Shown: positions 7,592 through 18,704 of the stretch, in pieces
How positions within the stretch are numbered: the stretch's first letter is position 1
Layout: every line of letters starts with the position of its first letter
NCBI GenBank assembly: GCA_009663185.1
Contig: VJZX01000001.1
Location: 310,001 to 374,000 of the forward strand
DNA length: 64,000 nt
Source of the DNA: Isoptericola halalbus
Lineage (GTDB): Bacteria > Actinomycetota > Actinomycetes > Actinomycetales > Cellulomonadaceae
Direction of reading: 5' to 3'
Made by a program: the position numbers and the translations under genes
The notes under the pieces: generated by a model
Told to the model about the DNA's origin: nothing
The model's database searches: none
Seen by the model: the letters and a program-made list of their open reading frames with translations, nothing else

Positions 7592-8410
7592 ATGACCACC
7601 ACCTCACCTGCTCCCGGGCGCGACAAGGTCGTCGCGTCGCCGGCCGAGGCCGTCGCCGACATCCCCGACGGCGCGTCGCTCGCCGTCGGCGGGTTCGGGC
7701 TGTGCGGCAACCCGATCGCGCTGATCGAGGCTCTGCTCGCCCGCGGAACGCGCAATCTGTCGGTCGTGAGCAATAACTGCGGCGTCGACGACTGGGGCCT
7801 CGGCGTGCTGCTCGCAGCCGGGCGCATCCGCAAGATGACGAGCTCCTACGTGGGCGAGAACAAGGAGTTCGAGCGCCAGTTCCTCTCCGGCGAGCTCGAG
7901 CTCGAGCTCACGCCGCAGGGCACGCTCGCCGAGAAGCTCCGCGCGGGCGGCTCCGGCATCGCCGGGTTCTTCACGCGCACCGGGGTAGGCACGCAGGTGG
8001 CCGAGGGCGGCCTGCCGCAGAAGTTCGACGGCGACGGCGGCGTCGCGCAGGCCTCCCGGTCCAAGGAGGTGCGCACGTTCACCGCGGCGGACGGCTCGGC
8101 CGCCGAGTACGTGCTCGAGGAGGCGATCACCACCGACTTCGCACTGGTCCACGCGGCCAGGGGCGACCGGTACGGCAACCTCGTGTTCCACCGGTCGGCG
8201 CGCAACTTCTCCCCGCTCGCCGCCATGGCGGGGCGGGTCTGCATCGCCCAGGTCGAGGAGCTCGTCGAGCCGGGCGAGATCGACCCCGACCAGGTGCACC
8301 TGCCGGGGATCTACGTCCATCGCGTCGTCGAGGTGGGCACCGACATCGAGAAGCGGATCGAGCGCCGGACGGTGCGTCCGGCCGCGACGTCGACGAGCAA
8401 GGAGGCCTGA
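7592..8410 (+). CDS. scoA: Succinyl-CoA:3-ketoacid CoA-transferase subunit A
   Basis: Alpha subunit of a two-gene CoA transferase that activates acetoacetate (or a related 3-oxoacid) with CoA from succinyl-CoA or acetyl-CoA. The 272-residue protein shows the class I CoA-transferase motif GGFGLCGNP near its N-terminus and the conserved GTLAEKLRAGGSGIAGFFT region. The ATG at 7592 follows GAAAGGA. It is followed by scoB after 3 bp and then a thiolase, a standard ketone-body degradation set. The dehydrogenase and transporter that should supply acetoacetate upstream are broken, so the pathway may now work only on acetoacetate or internally produced substrate. Confidence 0.92.
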   Translation: MTTTSPAPGRDKVVASPAEAVADIPDGASLAVGGFGLCGNPIALIEALLARGTRNLSVVSNNCGVDDWGLGVLLAAGRIRKMTSSYVGENKEFERQFLSGELELELTPQGTLAEKLRAGGSGIAGFFTRTGVGTQVAEGGLPQKFDGDGGVAQASRSKEVRTFTAADGSAAEYVLEEAITTDFALVHAARGDRYGNLVFHRSARNFSPLAAMAGRVCIAQVEELVEPGEIDPDQVHLPGIYVHRVVEVGTDIEKRIERRTVRPAATSTSKEA

Positions 8411-8413
8411 GCC

Positions 8414-9106
8414 ATGCCCCTGACCCGCGACGAGATGGCGGCGCGCGCCGCACGTGAGCTGCAGGACGGCTGGTACGTCAACCTCGGGATCGGCCTGCCG
8501 ACGCTCGTGCCCAACCACGTCCCCGTGGGCCGGCACCTGGTGCTCCAGTCCGAGAACGGCCTGCTCGGCGTCGGCCCCTACCCGACCGAGGACGAGGTCG
8601 ACCCGGACCTCATCAACGCCGGCAAGGAGACGGTCACGCTCCTGGCCGGCTCGGCCGTGTTCGACTCCGCGCTGAGCTTCGGGATGATCCGGGGCGGGAA
8701 GATCGACGCCGCCGTCCTGGGCGGCATGCAGGTCTCCGTCAGGGGCGACCTCGCCAACTGGATGATCCCTGGCAAGATGGTCAAGGGCCCGGGCGGCGCG
8801 ATGGACCTCGTGCACGGGGCCGGGCTCGTCATCGTGCTCATGGAGCACACGACCCGCACCGGCGAGCCCAAGATCCTGCCCGAGTGCACGCTCCCGCTGA
8901 CCGGCACCGGCGTCGTCGACCGCATCATCACCGACCTCGCGGTCATCGACGTCACCGACGACGGGCTGGTGCTGCGCGAGGTCGCGCCGGGCGTGACCGT
9001 GGACGAGGTCGTGGCCGCGACCGGGGCGCCCCTGACCGTCGACCCGAGGGTCCAGAATGTGGATATCGGCGATCCCGAGTCCGAGCCCGAGGAGGCGCTC
9101 TCATGA
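8414..9106 (+). CDS. scoB: Succinyl-CoA:3-ketoacid CoA-transferase subunit B
   Basis: Beta subunit partner of the preceding gene. The 230-residue protein has the catalytic motif SENGLLG, where Glu47 forms the covalent CoA thioester, and the LGIGLPTLV loop at residues 24-32. The start is an ATG three bases after the scoA stop, behind an AGGAGG. Its stop overlaps the thiolase start by 4 bp (ATGA). Substrate preference within the 3-oxoacid family cannot be read from the sequence, so beta-ketoadipate-type activity remains possible. The linked acetyl-CoA acetyltransferase favours acetoacetate. Confidence 0.92.
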   Translation: MPLTRDEMAARAARELQDGWYVNLGIGLPTLVPNHVPVGRHLVLQSENGLLGVGPYPTEDEVDPDLINAGKETVTLLAGSAVFDSALSFGMIRGGKIDAAVLGGMQVSVRGDLANWMIPGKMVKGPGGAMDLVHGAGLVIVLMEHTTRTGEPKILPECTLPLTGTGVVDRIITDLAVIDVTDDGLVLREVAPGVTVDEVVAATGAPLTVDPRVQNVDIGDPESEPEEALS

Positions 9107-10299
9107 ACACCAATCCGCACGACGTCGTCATCGTCTCCGCCGCCCGCACCCCGCAGGGGCGGCTGCGCGGCGCGCTGGCGTCGCTCACGGCCGTCGAGCT
9201 CGGGGCCGTGGCCGCCCGCGCGGCGCTCGAGCGCGCCGGCGGGCTGTCCGCCAGCGACGTGGACGCGGTGGTCTTCGGCCAGGTGATCCAGGCCGGGGCC
9301 GGGCAGAACCCGGCCCGCCAGACGGCGGTCGCGGCCGGCGTCGGCATGGGCGTGCCCGGCGTGACGATCAACAAGGTCTGTCTCTCGGGCCTGACCGCCG
9401 TGATCGACGGCGCACGGCTGCTGCGCACGGGCGAGGCCTCCGTCGTGCTCGTCGGCGGCCAGGAGTCGATGACGAACGCCCCGCACCTGCTGCCCGGCGC
9501 ACGCACGGGCTTCGGGTACGGCGAGGCGACGCTGCTCGACGCCGTCGCGCGCGACGGCCTGACCGACGCGTTCGACGGCCGGGCCATGGGCGTCTCCACC
9601 GAGGAGAGCAACTCCGGCGACGCCCGGGTGTCACGCGAGGAGCAGGATGCGATCGCCGCGGCGTCGCACGAGCGTGCGGCCACGGCGGCCAAGGAGGGTG
9701 TGTTCGAGGCCGAGCTCGCACCCGTGACCGTCCCGCAGCGCCGCGGCGAGCCCGTCGTCGTGCGCGACGACGAGGGCGTGCGCCCGGACACGAGCGTCGA
9801 GGCGCTCGCGCGGCTGCGGCCCGCGTTCAACCCCGAGGGCACCATCACGGCCGGCAACGCGTCGCAGATCTCCGACGGTGCCGCCGCGCTCGTGCTCACC
9901 ACGCGGGAGCGTGCAGAGGCGGCGGGAGCTCCGGTGCTCGCCACCCTGTGCGCGCACGGGCAGGTGGCCGGGCCGGACCGGTCGCTGCACTCGCAGCCGG
10001 CCAACGCGATCGGCCGCGCGCTCGAGCGGCAGGGCTGGTCGGCCTCAGACCTCGACCTGGTCGAGATCAACGAGGCGTTCGCAGCCGTCGTCGCCGTGTC
10101 CGCTCGCCGGCTCGGCGTCGACCTCGAGCGCGTCAACATGCACGGCGGCGGCATCTCGCTCGGCCACCCGATCGGCGCGTCGGGCGCTCGCATCGCCGTC
10201 CACGCCGCACACGAGCTGGCCCGCCGCGGCGGCGGACGTGCCGCCGTCGGGCTGTGCGGCGGCGGCGGCCAGGGCGAGGCCCTCCTCCTCGAGGCCTGA
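9103..10299 (+). CDS. Acetyl-CoA C-acetyltransferase (thiolase)
   Basis: Cleaves acetoacetyl-CoA to two acetyl-CoA, completing the ketone-body route started by ScoAB. The 398-residue protein has the nucleophile Cys93 in INKVCLSGL, the His-containing GHPIGASGA motif, and the C-terminal CGGGGQGEA motif with the second catalytic Cys. The NEAF motif is also present. The length is typical of degradative and biosynthetic thiolases. The start overlaps the scoB stop (ATGA). The acetyl-CoA produced would feed the glyoxylate shunt genes encoded 2 kb downstream. A long perfect palindrome directly follows the stop codon. Confidence 0.94.
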   Translation: MNTNPHDVVIVSAARTPQGRLRGALASLTAVELGAVAARAALERAGGLSASDVDAVVFGQVIQAGAGQNPARQTAVAAGVGMGVPGVTINKVCLSGLTAVIDGARLLRTGEASVVLVGGQESMTNAPHLLPGARTGFGYGEATLLDAVARDGLTDAFDGRAMGVSTEESNSGDARVSREEQDAIAAASHERAATAAKEGVFEAELAPVTVPQRRGEPVVVRDDEGVRPDTSVEALARLRPAFNPEGTITAGNASQISDGAAALVLTTRERAEAAGAPVLATLCAHGQVAGPDRSLHSQPANAIGRALERQGWSASDLDLVEINEAFAAVVAVSARRLGVDLERVNMHGGGISLGHPIGASGARIAVHAAHELARRGGGRAAVGLCGGGGQGEALLLEA

Positions 10300-10363
10300 G
10301 CGTGTGAGCGGACTTTTGGCCCGGTTCTGGTCTCAGAACCGGGCCAAAAGTCCGCTCACACGC
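10300..10363. terminator. Perfect 30-bp palindrome after the thiolase gene
   Basis: Arms 10300-10329 and 10334-10363 are exact inverted copies with a 4-base loop. The palindrome begins one base after the thiolase stop and also lies just beyond the stop of the minus-strand remnant at 10370, so it can terminate both strands. Its length and perfection exceed what termination needs. It resembles, in placement and layout, the palindrome after nhaA. Confidence 0.75.
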
Positions 10364-10369
10364 TGTCAG

Positions 10370-10693
10370 TCAGCCGATGAACTCGGTGAGGTCCTCGCAG
10401 AAGTCGCGGTCGCTGGTCTGCCAGTTCCCGGTCTGACCTTGGAAGAGGAAGTCGACCTCCACGTCGTCCTCCTCGGTCGCCGTCCCCTTCGTGTCGATCA
10501 CGACCGTGAACGCCAGCCGGCCCGCGTCGATGAAGAGCTTCTTACCGTCGGGACCGAAGTACGACGTCCTTCCCGTGGTCTGCGCGTCGATCGCGATCAG
10601 GCCGCCACCCAGGTCGGTGACGTGGACGTCCTTGTCCTGGCCGGAAGTGACGAAGGAGAACGTCTGACCGTTCTCGAGATTCGTGAAGGTGCC
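10370..10693 (-). pseudogene. C-terminal fragment of an unrecognised protein
   Basis: The minus strand has a 107-codon frame ending at 10370 with normal coding character (for example TNLENGQTFSFVTSGQDKDV and CEDLTEFIG at the end) but no start codon. An in-frame TAG lies directly upstream at 10694-10696. The beta-rich, Gly/Thr-rich composition suggests the end of a secreted or surface protein, but no family is recognised. It is probably a truncated gene. Upstream of the TAG (10697-10873) no continuation is visible. Confidence 0.45.
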
Positions 10694-10873
10694 CTAATGG
10701 GTGTCTCCCTCTATCGGTCGGTCGCGGATGCGCAGCCCGCCCCATGCGCCTCGCCGGGGCCGACGTCACGGCCTCGGCCGAACTTCGTCGGGCACGCCGG
10801 CCGATTTCACCCTCAGCACACGGTCCGCGGCGCCGGCACCACCGACCGCGTTGTCAGGCTCAGGCGTACGTAT

Positions 10874-10911
10874 CCCCCGGCCTGGCCTTGACAACGCTGG
10901 CCAGGAGGGGG
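10874..10911. terminator. Terminator after ramB
   Basis: An interrupted hairpin with CCCCC/GGGGG and CCTGGCC/GGCCAGG stem parts lies directly beyond the ramB stop codon on the minus strand. Arms are 10874-10887 and 10899-10911. Confidence 0.6.
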
Positions 10912-12459
10912 TCACGACGCCGGCGCGTGCCGCTCGAGGAACTCGTACACCTCGGTCGTGTCGACGCCGGGGAACGCGCCGGACGGCATCGCGGCCAGCA
11001 TCGACGCGTGCGGGCGCGCACTCGGGAAGGCGTGCCCGGCCCAGCGCTGCGCGAGCGGCCGGGAGGGCTGGCGGCAGCACGACTCGTCCGGGCAGCGCGA
11101 GGTGGAGCGTGCGGTCGTCTCCCGCCCCAGGAACCACTTCACCTGCGCGAACGGCACGCCCACGGTCACCGAGAACCGGCCGTCCGGCGTGTCCGACACC
11201 CGCGAGGTGCACCAGTACGTGCCGGTGGGCGTGTCCGTGTACTGGTAGTACGGGCTCAGCCGGTCCTCGATCCCGAACACCACGCGGGAGGTCCACTGCC
11301 GGCACACGTACTGCCCCTCGACCGTGCCGAGCGCGTCCGCCGGGAACCGGACGCCGTCGTTCTCGTACGCCTTGTGGATCGCACCGGACTCGTGGACCTT
11401 CATGAAGTGCACCCCGAGACCGAGGTGGCGTGTGGCGAGGTTGGTGAACCGGTGGGCGGCGGTCTCGTACGACACGGCAAACGCGTCGCGCAGGTCCTCG
11501 AGCGAGATCGCGCGCGCGTCCTTGGCCTCGCGCAGGTGCTTGACGGCGTCGCGCTCCGGCAGGAGCAGCGCCGCGCACAGGTAGTTGGCCTCGACGCGCT
11601 GGCGCAGGAACTCGTGGTAGTCCCTCGGCTCGGCGTGCTCGAGCACGTGGGAGGCGAGCGCCTGCAGCAGGGCCGAGCGGGCGTCGGAGCGTCCGCGGAT
11701 GCCGTTGCTCGGCAGGTACACGCGCCGGTTCCGCTGGTCGATGACGGCACGCACTGAGTGCGGCACGTCGGGCACGTACTGGATCGTGAAGCCGAGGTGT
11801 GCGGCGAGCTCGCCCGCGGCCCGCTGGGGCAGCGGTCCGCGCGTGTGCCCGACGTCGTCCAGCAGGCCGCGCGCGACGAGCTCGAGGTCCGGGAAGTAGT
11901 TGTCCTGCGCGCGCATGTCGGCGCGCAGCTCGGTGTTGGCGCGCCGCGCCTCCTCGGGCGTGGCCGCCCGTTCGCGGTGCAGGCGCTCGAGCTCGTGCTG
12001 CAGCGCCATGATCGTCTCGAGCGCATCAGTCGGCAGCGACTTGCCCACGCGCACCGGCCTGATCCCGAGCGCGGAGAAGAGTGGCCCTCTTTGCACCCGC
12101 TCGAGCTCGATCTCGAGCGCGTCGCGGCGCGACGGCGGCTCGGGCGACAGGAGGTCCTCGACGCTCGCTCCGAGCGCCTTGGCGACCGCCTGCAGGCGCG
12201 CGAACGTCGGCTCACGCTTGCCGTTCTCGAGCATGGACACCTGCGAGGGCGCGCGGCCGATCGCGGTCCCCAGCTCCTCGAGCGTCATCCCGCGCTGTGT
12301 GCGCAGGTGGCGGATCCGCCGGCCGATCGTGAGTGCGTCCGGCTCGGCCTCGAGCGGGATCGACGCCGCGACGGAGCCCGACGTCGGACGCGGCCGACGT
12401 CCCTCGTCCCGGGTACCGAGAACTCTCGATGTCGAGATAGCCATGATCGAGGGTGACAC
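10912..12459 (-). CDS. ramB: RamB-type transcriptional regulator of acetate/glyoxylate metabolism
   Basis: A 515-residue regulator with an N-terminal XRE helix-turn-helix (about residues 45-100, GMTLEELGTAIGRAPSQVSM), a central IrrE/ImmA-like region without a complete HExxH, and the long C-terminal domain of short-chain fatty acid regulators. In Corynebacterium, RamB represses glyoxylate-shunt and acetate-activation genes. Here it is divergent from aceA-aceB with 124 bp between, which strongly supports the same role. The start is GTG at 12459. An in-frame ATG at 12444 is the alternative. The C-terminal domain contains several Cys (YWCTS, CPDESCC), typical of the family. Confidence 0.88.
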   Translation of the reverse strand: MSPSIMAISTSRVLGTRDEGRRPRPTSGSVAASIPLEAEPDALTIGRRIRHLRTQRGMTLEELGTAIGRAPSQVSMLENGKREPTFARLQAVAKALGASVEDLLSPEPPSRRDALEIELERVQRGPLFSALGIRPVRVGKSLPTDALETIMALQHELERLHRERAATPEEARRANTELRADMRAQDNYFPDLELVARGLLDDVGHTRGPLPQRAAGELAAHLGFTIQYVPDVPHSVRAVIDQRNRRVYLPSNGIRGRSDARSALLQALASHVLEHAEPRDYHEFLRQRVEANYLCAALLLPERDAVKHLREAKDARAISLEDLRDAFAVSYETAAHRFTNLATRHLGLGVHFMKVHESGAIHKAYENDGVRFPADALGTVEGQYVCRQWTSRVVFGIEDRLSPYYQYTDTPTGTYWCTSRVSDTPDGRFSVTVGVPFAQVKWFLGRETTARSTSRCPDESCCRQPSRPLAQRWAGHAFPSARPHASMLAAMPSGAFPGVDTTEVYEFLERHAPAS

Positions 12460-12583
12460 AGCCCATGAGTTCCGTCCAGGAGAAGAACCGGGAAAGTTCT
12501 CCTCCGATTCGCTCGCTTAGCCCTGGCGGGAGAGGCCAGAGTCGTGAGCACGGAAGTTCCACCCACGACCGAGAGGCACGACG
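12460..12583. promoter_or_regulatory. Divergent ramB-aceA promoter region
   Basis: The 124-bp gap between divergent ramB and aceA must hold both promoters. Three copies of AGTTC occur in the same orientation (near 12469, 12495 and 12561), two of them within GGAA(A)GTTC. They are candidate RamB half-sites by position only, and the corynebacterial RamB motif was not clearly found. The aceA ribosome site is GAGAGGCACG just before its ATG. Confidence 0.45.
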
Positions 12584-13909
12584 ATGACCGCGACCCTCGA
12601 GCACCAGACGACCCCCTGCGCCACGCCACGCCCGGGCGACCAGACGCAGACGGCCGCCGAGCTCGCGCAGCAGTGGGCGACCGATCCCCGGTGGGCCGAT
12701 GTGCGACGCACCTACTCGGCCGAGGACGTCGTCGCGCTGCGGGGGTCCGTCCGCGAGGAGCACACCCTCGCCCGCCGCGGCGCCGAGCGCCTGTGGGAGC
12801 TGCTGCACACCCGCGAGTGGGTGCGCGCGCTCGGCGCCCTGACCGGCAACCAGGCCGTGCAGCAGGTCAAGGCCGGGCTCGAGGCGATCTACCTGTCCGG
12901 CTGGCAGGTGGCCGCCGACGCCAACATGGCGGGCCAGACCTACCCCGACCAGTCGCTCTACCCCGCCAACTCGGTGCCCCAGGTCGTGCGCCGCATCAAC
13001 AACGCGCTGCTGCGCGCCGACCAGATCGAGCACGCCGAGTCCGGCGCCGGAAGCCGCGAGTGGCTCGCGCCGATCGTCGCCGACGCCGAGGCCGGGTTCG
13101 GCGGCCCGCTCAACGCCTACGAGCTCATGAGCGCGATGATCGCCGCGGGCGCCGCCGGGGTGCACTGGGAGGACCAGCTCGCCTCGGAGAAGAAGTGCGG
13201 CCACCTGGGCGGCAAGGTCCTCGTGCCGACGCAGCAGCACGTGCGCACGCTCAGCGCCGCCCGGCTCGCGGCCGACGTCGCCGGCGCCCCGACCGTGATC
13301 ATCGCGCGGACCGACGCGCTCGCGGCCGACCTGCTGACCTCCGACGTCGACCCGCGCGACGCCGAGTTCCTCACGGGCGAGCGCACGCCCGAGGGCTTCT
13401 ACCGGGTCCGCAACGGCATCGAGCCGGTGATCTCGCGCGGCCTCGCCTACGCCGAGGTGGCGGACCTGCTGTGGGTCGAGACCGGCACGCCCGACCTAAA
13501 GGTGGCGTCGAAGTTCGCCGAGGCCATCCACGAGCGGTTCCCGGACAAGCTCCTGAGCTACAACTGCTCGCCGTCGTTCAACTGGAAGAAGCACCTGTCC
13601 GACGCTGAGATCGCCTCGTTCCAGCGCGAGCTCGCCGCGATGGGCTACAAGTTCCAGTTCATCACCCTGGCCGGGTTCCACTCGCTGTCGCACTCGATGT
13701 TCGAGCTCGCGCGGGGGTACTCGGAGCGCGCCATGAGCGCCTACGTCGAGCTGCAGGAGGCCGAGTTCGCCTCCGAGGCCGACGGCTACACCGCCACCCG
13801 CCACCAGCGGGAGGTCGGCACCGGCTACTTCGACCGGGTCGCGACGGCGCTCAACCCCGACGCCTCGACCCTCGCCCTCGCCGGCTCCACCGAGACCGCC
13901 CAGTTCTGA
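12584..13909 (+). CDS. aceA: Isocitrate lyase
   Basis: Splits isocitrate into succinate and glyoxylate, the first step of the glyoxylate shunt used for growth on acetate or acetyl-CoA-yielding substrates. The 441-residue protein carries the signature [10 protein letters not shown] with catalytic Cys205, and the YNCSPSFNW substrate loop. Length is standard for the short bacterial isoform. It is divergent from ramB and followed after 17 bp by aceB, forming a two-gene operon. Regulation by RamB is inferred from the arrangement and from Corynebacterium. Confidence 0.97.
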   Translation: MTATLEHQTTPCATPRPGDQTQTAAELAQQWATDPRWADVRRTYSAEDVVALRGSVREEHTLARRGAERLWELLHTREWVRALGALTGNQAVQQVKAGLEAIYLSGWQVAADANMAGQTYPDQSLYPANSVPQVVRRINNALLRADQIEHAESGAGSREWLAPIVADAEAGFGGPLNAYELMSAMIAAGAAGVHWEDQLASEKKCGHLGGKVLVPTQQHVRTLSAARLAADVAGAPTVIIARTDALAADLLTSDVDPRDAEFLTGERTPEGFYRVRNGIEPVISRGLAYAEVADLLWVETGTPDLKVASKFAEAIHERFPDKLLSYNCSPSFNWKKHLSDAEIASFQRELAAMGYKFQFITLAGFHSLSHSMFELARGYSERAMSAYVELQEAEFASEADGYTATRHQREVGTGYFDRVATALNPDASTLALAGSTETAQF

Positions 13910-13926
13910 CCTTCCGGAGGCACCCC

Positions 13927-15627
<1,701 letters not shown>

Positions 15628-15668
15628 CGCTGCGCAGCTGACGCCGCGCACGACCGCGTCGGGGGCGG

Positions 15669-16410
15669 TCAGCGGGCGCGCGCGAGAGCCTCGGGCAGCG
15701 TCTCGCCCAGCTCGGGGCTGGCCTCGACCATGAGGCCGGCCCCGAGGTCTTGGACCCGGCGGGCGTTGAGCCACTGGTCGGCCGCGAAGAGCGGGATCAC
15801 GACCTGAGGCACGCCGGCGGCCAGCGCCGTCGTCGTCGTGCCGAACCCGCCGTGCCCGACCATCGCGGCCACGTGCGGCCATGAGCGCATCCTGCGGCCA
15901 CCAGCGCTCGACGTGCGCGTTGTCAGGCCAAGGGCGCAGCGCCTCGGGATCGCTACCCGTGCCGACCGTGAGCAGGACGCGTGCCTCGACGTCGGCGAGC
16001 GCATCGAGCACGACGGTGTAGGTCGCGTCGAAGGCGTGCAGGCTCCCGGCGACCGAGCCGAGCGTCACGTAGACCAGCGGCGCGTCTGGATCGCCCCAGG
16101 CAGGCAGGGCTGCGGCGGGAGCGCGGTCCGGGTCAGCGCGGTACCGCGCGGGCGGAGGCGCGGTCGCGTCGTCGAACGAGGGTGGCACGGTCGTGAACTC
16201 CGGCGCGGCGGCGGCAGCCCGTGTCAGGTCGCGGTCGGGGATACCGGCAAGCGCGGCCAGGTCGGCGAGCGGCGTCGCCAGGCTGTCGACCATCCACGCG
16301 TGCAGACGGTGCAGTCCGATCCCCACCTGCACGTGCGTCGTGCCCGGCAGCCTCGACGGCGCGCGCGAGCGGTTCGGCCGGCACGACGTCGTCGCGTACC
16401 TGAGCGAGCG
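15669..16410 (-). pseudogene. Decayed MGT-type glycosyltransferase
   Basis: Several frames together resemble a macrolide-type glycosyltransferase. The C-terminal donor-binding domain is recognisable by YVTLGSVAGS, then WWPQDAL, then HVAAMVGHGGFGTTTTALAAGVP and PLFAADQWLNARRV. A single extra G near 15886 shifts the frame between WWPQDAL and PHVAAMVGHGG. The N-terminal half is reduced to a short piece (VVPAEPLARAVEAAGHD, about 16340-16400) in a different frame, so much of the acceptor domain is missing. At least two lesions make loss of function likely. Confidence 0.65.
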
Positions 16411-16702
16411 CGCCCGCTGAGACCGGCTCGCTCCCGGACACCGGCTCCGCGCCGTCCGAGTCGGGTAAACAGAACCGACCGGACGGCTCCGCCCCCGACC
16501 TCGGCATCAGCCAGGTCAAGGCATGGTCTCGATCGGGCTCCACGCTGCCCAAAACCCTGGACTTCCGCGGCTCGCGGGCTTACCTTCGCCTCGGCGGACC
16601 GGTTCACCGGCCCGCCTGGACGTACGACAGCCATCGACAAGGAGCCGCCACGCGCGCATCGCCCGACCTCGCGCGCACCGCATGCCAGGAAGGAGCAGGA
16701 CC

Positions 16703-17182
16703 GTGGTCGACGTGCTGGTCCTCAACGCCGGCTACGAGCCGTTGCATCGCGTGTCGGTGAAGCACGCGATCACGATGCTCGTGCGCGAGGTCGCCGTGGT
16801 CGAGGAGGCCGTCGACGGCCACACCTTCGGGCCCTACCCGCTCCCCCGCGTCCTGCGGCTCGTCCGCTACGTCGCGATGCGCTGGCGCTACCGCTCGGCG
16901 GGTCACCCCGTGTGCACCAAGGACGGGGTCAAGCGTCGTGACCAGAGGTGCGCGTACTGCGGCGGGCCGGCCCAGACGGTCGACCACGTGGTCCCACGCT
17001 CACGCGGAGGCGACTCGACGTGGCTCAACCTCGTGGCCGCGTGCGTCTCGTGCAACCACCGCAAGGCGGACCGCACCCCCGCCGAGGCGGGGATGCCGCT
17101 GCTCGTCACGCCCTCCGTGCCTCCGGCCGACCACGGCCTGGTCAGACGCGGCCGGAGATCACGGATCGCCGTCGCGGCCTAG
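16703..17182 (+). CDS. HNH endonuclease family protein
   Basis: A 159-residue protein with a C-terminal HNH nuclease fold: the zinc-binding pair CAYCGG, the catalytic DHVVPRSRGGDSTWLNLV, and the second pair CVSCNHRKADRTP. Actinobacteria widely carry this single-domain form, beginning VLVLNAGYEPLHRVSVKHA, and its role is not established. Its distance from any methylase argues against a restriction system here. GTG at 16703 is chosen because AAGGAGCAGG lies just upstream. An ATG at 16682 would add seven residues. It converges with the next gene, and a strong hairpin lies just past its stop. Confidence 0.88.
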   Translation: MVDVLVLNAGYEPLHRVSVKHAITMLVREVAVVEEAVDGHTFGPYPLPRVLRLVRYVAMRWRYRSAGHPVCTKDGVKRRDQRCAYCGGPAQTVDHVVPRSRGGDSTWLNLVAACVSCNHRKADRTPAEAGMPLLVTPSVPPADHGLVRRGRRSRIAVAA

Positions 17183-18247
17183 TCAGAACCCCTCGGGCTG
17201 CCAGAGACGCTCGCCACCGTCGTCGTCGGTGGCGGGCGTCTCTGCTGTGAAGACTGCCGCGGCGCTGCTCGTGGAGTCGGCGACCGGGGTCGTTCCCGAC
17301 GGCGCTCCCGTACCCGACCCGGCGGACGCCAGCGAGCGCGACGCGATGACCGTGCTCGTGAAGTTCGCATGGCACACGGTGCAGTACCACTCGGGCGTCG
17401 GCACGGGCACCTCGAAGCCGCCGTAGACGACGTCAGGCTCGGCGCCCACCACGTCCTCCTGGAAGGTCATGCCCCACACGATGCGCTGCGTCGCGCCGCG
17501 CGAGCCGCAGCCCGGGCACTGGGGGCGCAGCCGGGCGCGCTGGGCCGCGATCGTGTGGGCGTGCATGAGCTCGTGGCACTGCTCGCACAGGAGGTGGACG
17601 TCGCGGACGATCTGGTCGAGCGTGCGCCCGCCGGCAGTCGTCGTGCCGAGGCGCACCGCGCCGTCGTCGTGCGCCTCGAGCTTGCGGACGTCGACGAAGC
17701 GTTCGCAGGTGGCGCAGCGCTCCTCGCGTCGCATCGCCCAGCCGGTGATGGTCCGGTGCCCGAGGATGCGCAGCACGTGCACGTCGGACGCCACGGCGCC
17801 GGTGCCGCAGTCGCCCGGGTCCAGCGTGTGCACGGGCCCGTCGCGGAACTGCTGGGCGATCCCGTCCAGCACGAGCCGCGCGTGCTCGGCCGGCAGCCAG
17901 CCCGACGACCCGGTGTACGCGTCGGCGCTCTCGAACAGGTCCGCCCACACGATGGGCCGCTCGGGCCCGAACAGCTCGTCGGTCACCCAGCTCGCGCCGT
18001 CGGTGGAACCCATGAGCTCGACGGCAGCGACGACCCCGGCGTCACCGAGGACGGTCACGACGACGTCGCCCCGCTGCGGCCCCTCGGGGCCTCCAGGCAG
18101 CGAGTGCTCTCGCGAGCGGGTCGCGACGGCGACGGACTCGCGAAGCCAGTCGGTCGACCAGTGCAGGTAGACCGACGGCACCAGCCACGCGGGCAGCGAC
18201 GACACGGACGGGAAGGCCTCGGCTTCGTTGGTCACGGCCCAGAACAT
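17183..18247 (-). CDS. Uncharacterised protein with zinc-ribbon cysteine pairs
   Basis: A 354-residue protein not assigned to a named family. The N-terminal half is rich in aromatic and acidic residues. The second half has paired cysteines that could bind zinc: CATCERF, LLCEQCHELMHAH (HNH-like, with several His), QCPGCGSRG and YCTVCHANF. The extreme C-terminus is Ser/Thr/Ala-rich and probably disordered. ATG at 18247 or GTG at 18235 may be the start, since both precede continuous coding sequence and neither has a clear ribosome site. It converges with the HNH gene. A nucleic-acid-associated role is possible, but that is inference from the cysteine pattern only. Confidence 0.6.
   Translation of the reverse strand: MFWAVTNEAEAFPSVSSLPAWLVPSVYLHWSTDWLRESVAVATRSREHSLPGGPEGPQRGDVVVTVLGDAGVVAAVELMGSTDGASWVTDELFGPERPIVWADLFESADAYTGSSGWLPAEHARLVLDGIAQQFRDGPVHTLDPGDCGTGAVASDVHVLRILGHRTITGWAMRREERCATCERFVDVRKLEAHDDGAVRLGTTTAGGRTLDQIVRDVHLLCEQCHELMHAHTIAAQRARLRPQCPGCGSRGATQRIVWGMTFQEDVVGAEPDVVYGGFEVPVPTPEWYCTVCHANFTSTVIASRSLASAGSGTGAPSGTTPVADSTSSAAAVFTAETPATDDDGGERLWQPEGF
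17203..17243. terminator. Hairpin downstream of the HNH gene, inside the convergent 3' end
   Basis: Arms 17203-17219 and 17227-17243 pair over 17 bp with one mismatch and a 7-base loop. It lies 20 bp after the HNH gene stop and within the last codons of the opposing gene, so it can terminate both strands. Confidence 0.65.
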
Positions 18248-18341
18248 ATCTGGTCCGCGCGGCATCCCGACAGGGGCACCCGGTCACGCTAGGGTCCGGA
18301 ATCAGCCACGACGACGACGCGGGCCCCGAGGAGGAGCCGGG

Positions 18342-18701
18342 ATGAACATCGGGCTGTGGATCGCCGCCGGCCTCCTGGCGGCCGTCTATCTGGCCGTGGG
18401 ACTGACGAAGCTCGCGCGCGGACGGGCGCTGCGTCACCGGATGGGATGGGTCGACGACTTCCCCGACCCGGTCGTCAGGTTCATCGGTCTCGCGGAGATC
18501 GCGGGCGCGCTCGGGCTGGTCCTCCCGAAGGTGACCGGGACCGTCCCCATCCTCACGCCGATCGCCGGTGCCGGGCTGGTGCTCCTCCAGGTCCTCGCGA
18601 TCGCCATCCACGTACGGCGGGGGGAGAGAGCGCAGCTCGGCATCAACGTCCTGCTGCTCCTGCTCGCGGCGTTCGTCGCCGTCGGCCGGTTCCTCTGGTG
18701 A
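18342..18701 (+). CDS. DoxX-family small membrane protein
   Basis: A 119-residue integral membrane protein with four predicted hydrophobic helices, beginning MNIGLWIAAGLLAAVYLAVG. It has the DoxX-like features KLARGRALRHRMGW after helix 1 and FIGLAEIAGALGLVLP in helix 2. DoxX relatives take part in quinone-linked or redox membrane functions, but no specific activity can be assigned. The ATG at 18342 has GAGGAGCC 7 bases upstream. It converges with the DUF779-aldehyde dehydrogenase operon, with only 3 bp between the stop codons. Confidence 0.8.
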   Translation: MNIGLWIAAGLLAAVYLAVGLTKLARGRALRHRMGWVDDFPDPVVRFIGLAEIAGALGLVLPKVTGTVPILTPIAGAGLVLLQVLAIAIHVRRGERAQLGINVLLLLLAAFVAVGRFLW

Positions 18702-18704
18702 CGC

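Noticed and set aside
10694-10873. Possible gene between the orphan fragment and the ramB terminator
   Set aside because: All six frames give short or Arg/Pro-rich translations without family features or ribosome sites.
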